Assembly (NCBI RefSeq): GCF_963583255.1
Contig: NC_084803.1
Location: forward strand, 6,748,238 to 6,812,237
Direction: 5' to 3'
From: Pyrus communis
Lineage: Eukaryota > Streptophyta > Magnoliopsida > Rosales > Rosaceae
Length of the DNA: 64,000 nt
Part shown: piece after piece, positions 58,648-64,000 of the stretch
How positions within the stretch are numbered: the stretch's first letter is position 1
How the letters are laid out: each line of letters starts with the position of its first letter
Notes under the pieces: generated by a model
The model's input: the letters and a program-made list of their open reading frames with translations, nothing else
Database searches by the model: none
What the model was told of the DNA's origin: nothing
Translations under genes and position numbers: made by a program

Positions 58648-59170
58648 GAGAATTTTTAAAATGTCATATGAACATATATATATATATTTTTTTTTTGTTT
58701 TTTTTTTCAATTTGCCATATGAAATAAAATTTTAAGCAATTTGTCATATGAATTTTCTAAAATCATTAATTTGTCATCGTACCCCAACTCCGGTAAGTTT
58801 TCCATTCAAAAGAACGTTATTTTGAACTTTTGATCTCATTTTTTCACAAGTTTATATATTTTGTTTATCTATTATCTTTATACAAAGATATACGTACACT
58901 AGGGATGGGCGATGAATTGGTCATTTTGCTGAACGTTCGAAATAATCTTGAAGAGGATTGGAGTAGGGAGTTGAAATGTAGGAGATAACCTTGAAAATAA
59001 GCTATGTGCAAGCACATGACTTATTTTAGGTGAAAAAACTTAACGGAGTTAGGGTGAAATGACAAATTAATAATTTTCAAAATTTGATATGACAAATCGC
59101 TTAAAATTTTAATTTATATAACAAATTAAAAAATGAATATAAGTTCATATGATATTTTAAAGAATTCCCC
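58648..59170. mobile_element. Inverted-repeat element, about 520 bp
   Basis: The left arm (58648-58802) contains ATGTCATATGAACATATATA, AAAATTTTAAGCAATTTGTC, ATTAATTTGTCAT and CCCCAACTCCGGTAAGTTTT. The right arm (59032-59170) is its imperfect inverse, with AACTTAACGGAGTTAGGG, ATGACAAATTAATAATTTTC, GACAAATCGCTTAAAATTTT and TTCATATGATATTTTAAAGA. Arms of about 140-155 bp at perhaps 80% identity by eye enclose about 230 bp of non-coding DNA. Class undetermined. Confidence 0.7.
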
Positions 59171-59391
59171 TTATTTTTATTATTAGTTTTATTGTGTGAA
59201 CCAAGAATTTCCTTACCCGTAAGTTTTAATTTTCTTGCTAGGATTTGCTTTAGTTTTCCTATAGATAGGTTGTTTTGAAACTTGTAAAATAACAAGTCTT
59301 CACAATTTTATTTTCTGTTATTTACCCATCATGACTAATTTACTTTTCAGTTACTTTAGCTATCTTTGTATTTTGTAGTATTGTTCGTCTG

Positions 59392-59888
59392 GGTGAAGTG
59401 CTAATTTAGTTCCTAAACTATCACTTCAGTGAAAATTGAGTCCCTAAATTATTTCTGTTGTAAAATAAGTCCATAGATTCATTAAAAATTGTTAATTTCA
59501 TCCCTACTATTATATTCAAAGCTATTTTATCTAATTTTTTGTCAACTTAAGTCACTTGACACACTTTAGAGTGTAATACTGGTATTTTTCTCGCCTATAA
59601 GCCCTTAACATTTCATATAGGTTGCGAATCTAACGTCTAACTTACCCTCCAAAGTTGACTACATACATTATTTTTTTATGAAAAAATACCAACCTACCCT
59701 CTAATGTGTATTACATCCAAGTAACATGACTTAAATTGACAGAAAATTGAATATAGTAGCTTCGAATCTAATATTAAGGATGTAATTGGCAGATTTTTAT
59801 AATTCAAGAACTATTTTTTCTGAAAAAATAGTTTAAGGACCTAGTTTTTACTTAAGTGATAATTGAGGGACTAAATTGGCAATTCACC
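59392..59888. mobile_element. Second inverted-repeat element, about 500 bp
   Basis: The left end GGTGAAGTGCTAATTTAGTT with CCTAAACTATCACTTCAGTG mirrors the right end AGTGATAATTGAGGGACTAA with ATTGGCAATTCACC. The arms continue (GAGTCCCTAAATTATTTCTG against GAAAAAATAGTTTAAGGACC). Such AATTTAGTCCCTAAACTATCA-ended elements are common in plants and often Mutator-like. No clean target duplication seen. Confidence 0.65.
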
Positions 59889-61800
59889 ATTGTTATCCAT
59901 TTGTTTGTTCATTAGTTTGTTTGTTCCATGCACTACGATTTTCAACTTAATTTCAAAAAGTATAGTTGAGCATAAGCATTTGAATGAGTAAATTTATCGA
60001 TCTATGAACCACATATCGTGGTAATTTTGATTATCTTCATGGTCTGAAGGTTGAAGATATTTTTGTTTTTCGAAGTTGTGGATTGTTTGATACCATATCA
60101 TCGTAGTTATTTAAGAGATATTGACAATATTGGCGATATCATGATTCTTTTTATTCTTCAGTTGTCAATTTATGACGAAAATGTGGACCATACCTTGAGA
60201 ATATAGTTAATTGTCGTGTCTAATTGTCTGGAGGCTTTTCTTTCACCCCTAAAATATCTTCCAACACCCACAATTGCAGCCAAACTTGAATTCGTTATGG
60301 GGTTTTTCCTGTTTACAATTGGAGGCATACAAATAAGTGTATATTCTGCCATCGATCAAGGAGATCTTGTACTGGGAGTTATACAATCCCTTGGGGACTC
60401 TCTGTAAACTTGTATATTTATACCTGATTATGTGCAATGAACTTGAGACTTCCATCAATATTTCCACCTGTGTTTGCTGTACTCTTTCTCTGAATATATG
60501 TTTCTACAGAGACTTCGGCCTCGCCTGTTGGCCCCTTCCTTCCAAATCACGCCTACTTTTGTGTCAGAATATATAATTCTGTAGTGTCAGAATGCTGTCG
60601 AAAGACTCGAGGTCTCGTGTTCGAAATTCGATATTGATGTGGGAACTAGACTTGTGGGGAGAAGCTGAAATGCCTTAGTGAGTCTTTCCAAACCTCGGAA
60701 ATGATAGATAACCGTAGTTTACTACAAGTTATCTTTTTTAAAAAATAAAAAAGGAGGTTTTAGGATTATTAATATGGTAAAGGCTATATTGCCGTATTAA
60801 AAGGGTACACCCTACTAACTTCGCTTAGTATTATTATTAATTATTAGCAAATGGGCACACACAAAAATGTGAGAAATCTTTTTTTTGTTTTTTAAATAGA
60901 AGAAGAGAAGAAGAGAGAAAGAGAATGATAGAGAATGTAAGAGTGAGACGTTTTTTTATTTTATTTTTTAATTAGAGATATGTTAGGGTTACATATATGT
61001 GAGACTTTAAAAACAAACAGTAACATTTGATTGTGTGAAATTACATTTCTACCTATATTTCTTATTCATGTTCTACTTTAATTAAAGTGTTAAACTGGCA
61101 ATTTCATAAGATTTTGATTGGCAATGAATGTTTTATTAATCAGTAAAAATTAACAAAATTGTATTCGTCAACTAACTAAAAGAAAGTAAAAAGGCAATTT
61201 AATCTTCTGTCACAACATACAAACATGGATGGTAATGTAATTTTGCAAACTGAAATTTTTTTTTTTCAAACCTCGCTGGACAAGCCATTCTTATATATCT
61301 CTAATTTAAAAATAAAAACCTCACACTACTCTTTTCTCTCCTTTTCACTTCAAAATCTAGAATAAAAAAAAGTTTGACACACACAGTAGGGAATGTGCAA
61401 GTTAAAAATAACAAAAAGTAGGTAACTTTGACTCATCTCTCTTGAAAAGACAAGTTTTAATCATTTCAAATAAACTATAAACACACTGCTTAGATCCTGT
61501 TTTTCTCTCCTAATCAAACAAACTATTTTCTGAAAACAATCAACAAAAAGTTCAATCTTAACAGTTAACAGTTGGTATACATTGATATTGGCTTACATAT
61601 ATATTCTGCGTACAAAGGAACTCAGGTGAAACTTTTTGCCCCGATCGGCGGCGGGGGCACCAAAACTAGTTCACACCTCTATGAATTTCAATCTGCATAG
61701 ATGTTGAAAGTTGTAGGACAGATCAACCGCTGAACTCGTATTACGAATGGAACAGTATTAGCTTCCGCCTTAGTATGTAATGAATAAAATCGCGGGGCTA
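59889..61800. other. Intergenic, AT-rich, no gene seen
   Basis: No supported coding region. The last 200 bp is likely the PRMT5 3'-UTR. Confidence 0.45.
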
Positions 61801-64000
61801 CTAGAGCCCAACCCAGTATGAACGTCCGTTGCTGTTGTGAATAGGCGAACTGGAGGGCGAAGCCACGCACCATTCGTACCAAACCTGCATCACCATCACC
61901 GATCCATATGAACTCATTCAGAGGCTTATTTTTCATCAAAAACCGTAAACACATAAAAAAGATGCAGAAGCACACTATTCTTTTGCTCAAATAGTATTAT
62001 CCCTTGGATAATGACCTCAATTCCTTGTAAATAAGAAAAAATATTACCTTTGTAGGACGACAACACCGCCAGAAATGTACTTCAAGAGAAGCGCCAGGAC
62101 TAAGCGTAATTGGTGTCCTTAGCGGGAAAAATATTGGGAACCTGAGGGTAACGATAAACAGCACGTAAGCCATACAACTACTGTATAAGTTTTAGCCATC
62201 ATGTGAATATTTTCTTCGAGAACTAACAATCGCAAAGAAAAAGCAAAGTACAAATGTTGACAAGCAGCAACCTAACAAGAAAACGGATAGGGTGGGCTGC
62301 ATTACCAGCTAAACATGTTTGGTGTTGATGTTGATGGTTCAATACCAAGATGAACTTCTTTGTATAGTGTTGCATCAAAATAGCCAGCAAATCCTGAAGG
62401 TGTAGAAAAGAGTGAAATTTTAGTGACACGAAAAATAGGCCCAATGAGTCAACAACAGCACAATCAAAGTAGAATTTAGCCATGTTAACAAAATGCATCA
62501 CACTGACACTTTTTTTCATTCAAGAAGATTAATCACCTAAAGAAAAACTATGCCGCCACATACCATGAATCATGGCTGAGCCAGTATCACTTGTTATTCC
62601 AAACTGCAACTTCGTGTACCGGTTATTGCTTTTGTCAGTTGAGCGATTTGGATGATCAAACGTGAACACCTAACAACAAATCCAGTGTTTGTGACTAAAT
62701 GATTGCTGAATAATGACTCCCTATACAATCAGGTTCATAAAAGTAATTATCAAACCAGTCCAGCGAAAAAACTCACAGGTTGAGGAGGAGCAAGTCTTGC
62801 AATGTTGTGCAATTTAACAACATAAGCAGTTTCGAAGTGTGCAATATCTTTGTGCGACTTAACCTGAAAGATAACCACAAAACTTTACAAAAGGAATCTT
62901 CAAACAGACAGAAATGAACATCTTAGGGCACAAAGACACGGGCATACATCATTGTAAAGCTTTGAAGCAGTCACCGGTTGGATAAAACTCGTGTACCTGA
63001 AAACAGGAGCATAGGCTTTTTAGAGAGGACACTAATGGAGAAAACACCAAAAATAGCTTTCAAAAGGAAGTATTGATGTTGAACATTTAGACACCATGAA
63101 ATCTGGACAGTATCACGACAACATAACCCAATGTCAATACTGACTTTTGGACAGATCATAACAGGGAAGCACCTTTGATTAAAAAACTACAAACTAAAGA
63201 AAAGTATACGTACGATGAAGGTATTGAGATTCCATCATCCTTCAAAAGTCTCTGAGCTCCATCAAGGCACTCAGGAGACAGCTCGTTATCACCAAAAGAA
63301 CCCAACAATTCACTAACCTAAAGCGTAATCAAAGGCAATGTTAATAAGGAAACCAAAAAATAAGAATATGGTTATTCATAAGATTACTTGCATACCAAAA
63401 TGTCAGCTTTCTCTGGAGCATCCCAGTAACGCATATCACATGATATTATGGAAACAACGTTTTCCCACCCCTCCAGTTTAACCAAGCTCTGCTCCAACAA
63501 ACATAGACACGTCAAAATACAAAATGTGGATCATGAAAAAACAAGGAAAGTCTACTTCAAACAAATACCCACAATAACACTTTTTTTTGTGTTAATGTAC
63601 AGCATGAAGAGTTGCACATCCTAGAAACATGATTTTACAACTTAGCAGAAAAAGAAACAAGATAAAGAGAGAATCTGCAACTCACATGAAGTGTAACAAC
63701 TGCATTTGGATTTTTTTCGACAGCGTAGACTTTAAGCTTGCACCCAGTTTCTTCAGCTGCCTACATATGAACAAGAGGAATTGGATCCACATCAATATGA
63801 CCTGCTACATGTAATATCAAGTCTGAAGATAAATAACATAGTCCAAAAACAAGTACGCAGAAGGAAGAGAAGGCACCTGCAATGATGCCCTTACAAGAGG
63901 TCCACGTCCTGCTCCTACAACCATCAATACCTTAACACAAATGCAAATATCACATATGCAATGTCAGGATATTTTGTCATCAAACTTAATAAAACACCAT
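61801..64000 (-). CDS. PRMT5: Protein arginine N-methyltransferase 5 (PRMT5/SKB1), 3' part; 5' part beyond the window
   Basis: PRMT5 makes symmetric dimethylarginine on histones and Sm/LSm proteins; in plants it controls flowering, splicing and the clock. Ten exons are visible: 63877-63930, 63686-63760, 63396-63488, 63214-63317, 62948-62996, 62777-62863, 62564-62669, 62306-62393, 62048-62141 and 61801-61884, in phase for 277 aa to the stop at 61801-61803. The Rossmann SAM site is [18 protein letters not shown], then [18 protein letters not shown]. The catalytic double-E loop is [20 protein letters not shown]. The beta-barrel follows ([50 protein letters not shown]), and the conserved end is GRSYWVGL. 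The N-terminal TIM-barrel half lies past 64000. Confidence 0.95.

Overview
This is nuclear DNA from a flowering plant, a eudicot and probably a member of the Rosaceae. The genes are intron-rich with GT-AG borders and AT-rich introns. Several encode plastid-targeted or plant-specific proteins (CRY-DASH, fibrillin, plant-type Core-2/I-branching glycosyltransferase, type-B G-gamma, P-class PPR). Intergenic DNA is full of small inverted-repeat elements, AT and CT/GA microsatellites and retroelement debris. The family assignment is an inference from gene sequences and from one MITE type at about 40 kb that I associate with apple and peach relatives.

Layout. The first 11 kb is repeat-rich: an RNase H-like retroelement tail, a solo LTR, a collapsed Copia element, a second RNase H-like remnant, a degraded membrane-protein ORF, and a duplicated last exon of the neighbouring glycosyltransferase gene. 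Intact genes follow: Core-2/I-branching glycosyltransferase (-, 11.8-15.0 kb), plastid fibrillin (+, 17.2-19.0 kb), FAM32A-like (-, 19.4-20.0 kb), RlmH-type rRNA methyltransferase (+, 20.8-22.6 kb), an NB-ARC pseudogene (-, 22.9-23.4 kb), CRY-DASH (+, 24.5-28.1 kb), a PPR pseudogene (+, 29.6-31.2 kb), Lunapark-like (+, 33.5-36.3 kb), a plastid ycf2 fragment in nuclear DNA (37.5-38.4 kb), UBP26-like deubiquitinase (+, 41.0-46.6 kb), type-B G-gamma (-, 47.6-48.4 kb), RsmH-type rRNA methyltransferase (+, 50.0-52.6 kb), CWC21/SRRM2-like splicing factor (-, 54.2-56.9 kb), and the 3' part of PRMT5 (-, 61.8 kb to beyond the window end).

For eight of the intact genes and for the visible part of PRMT5, every exon was placed by splice-site reading and the reading phases close exactly to an integral number of codons. 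RlmH closes the same way, but its first exon depends on an assumed 5'-UTR intron. These genes do not form an operon or one pathway. Loose themes are organellar rRNA modification (RlmH, RsmH), chromatin and protein modification (UBP26, PRMT5), splicing (CWC21, FAM32A) and plastid biology (fibrillin, CRY-DASH).

I found no convincing novel multi-gene system. The most interesting signals are a nested MITE whose empty site is preserved in a second copy of the host repeat 43 kb away; a glycosyltransferase 3'-end duplication fused to that same repeat family; the nuclear plastid insert; a GC-AG intron and an out-of-frame first AUG in CRY-DASH; several gene-decay cases with explicit lesions; and two unrecognised membrane-protein ORFs.
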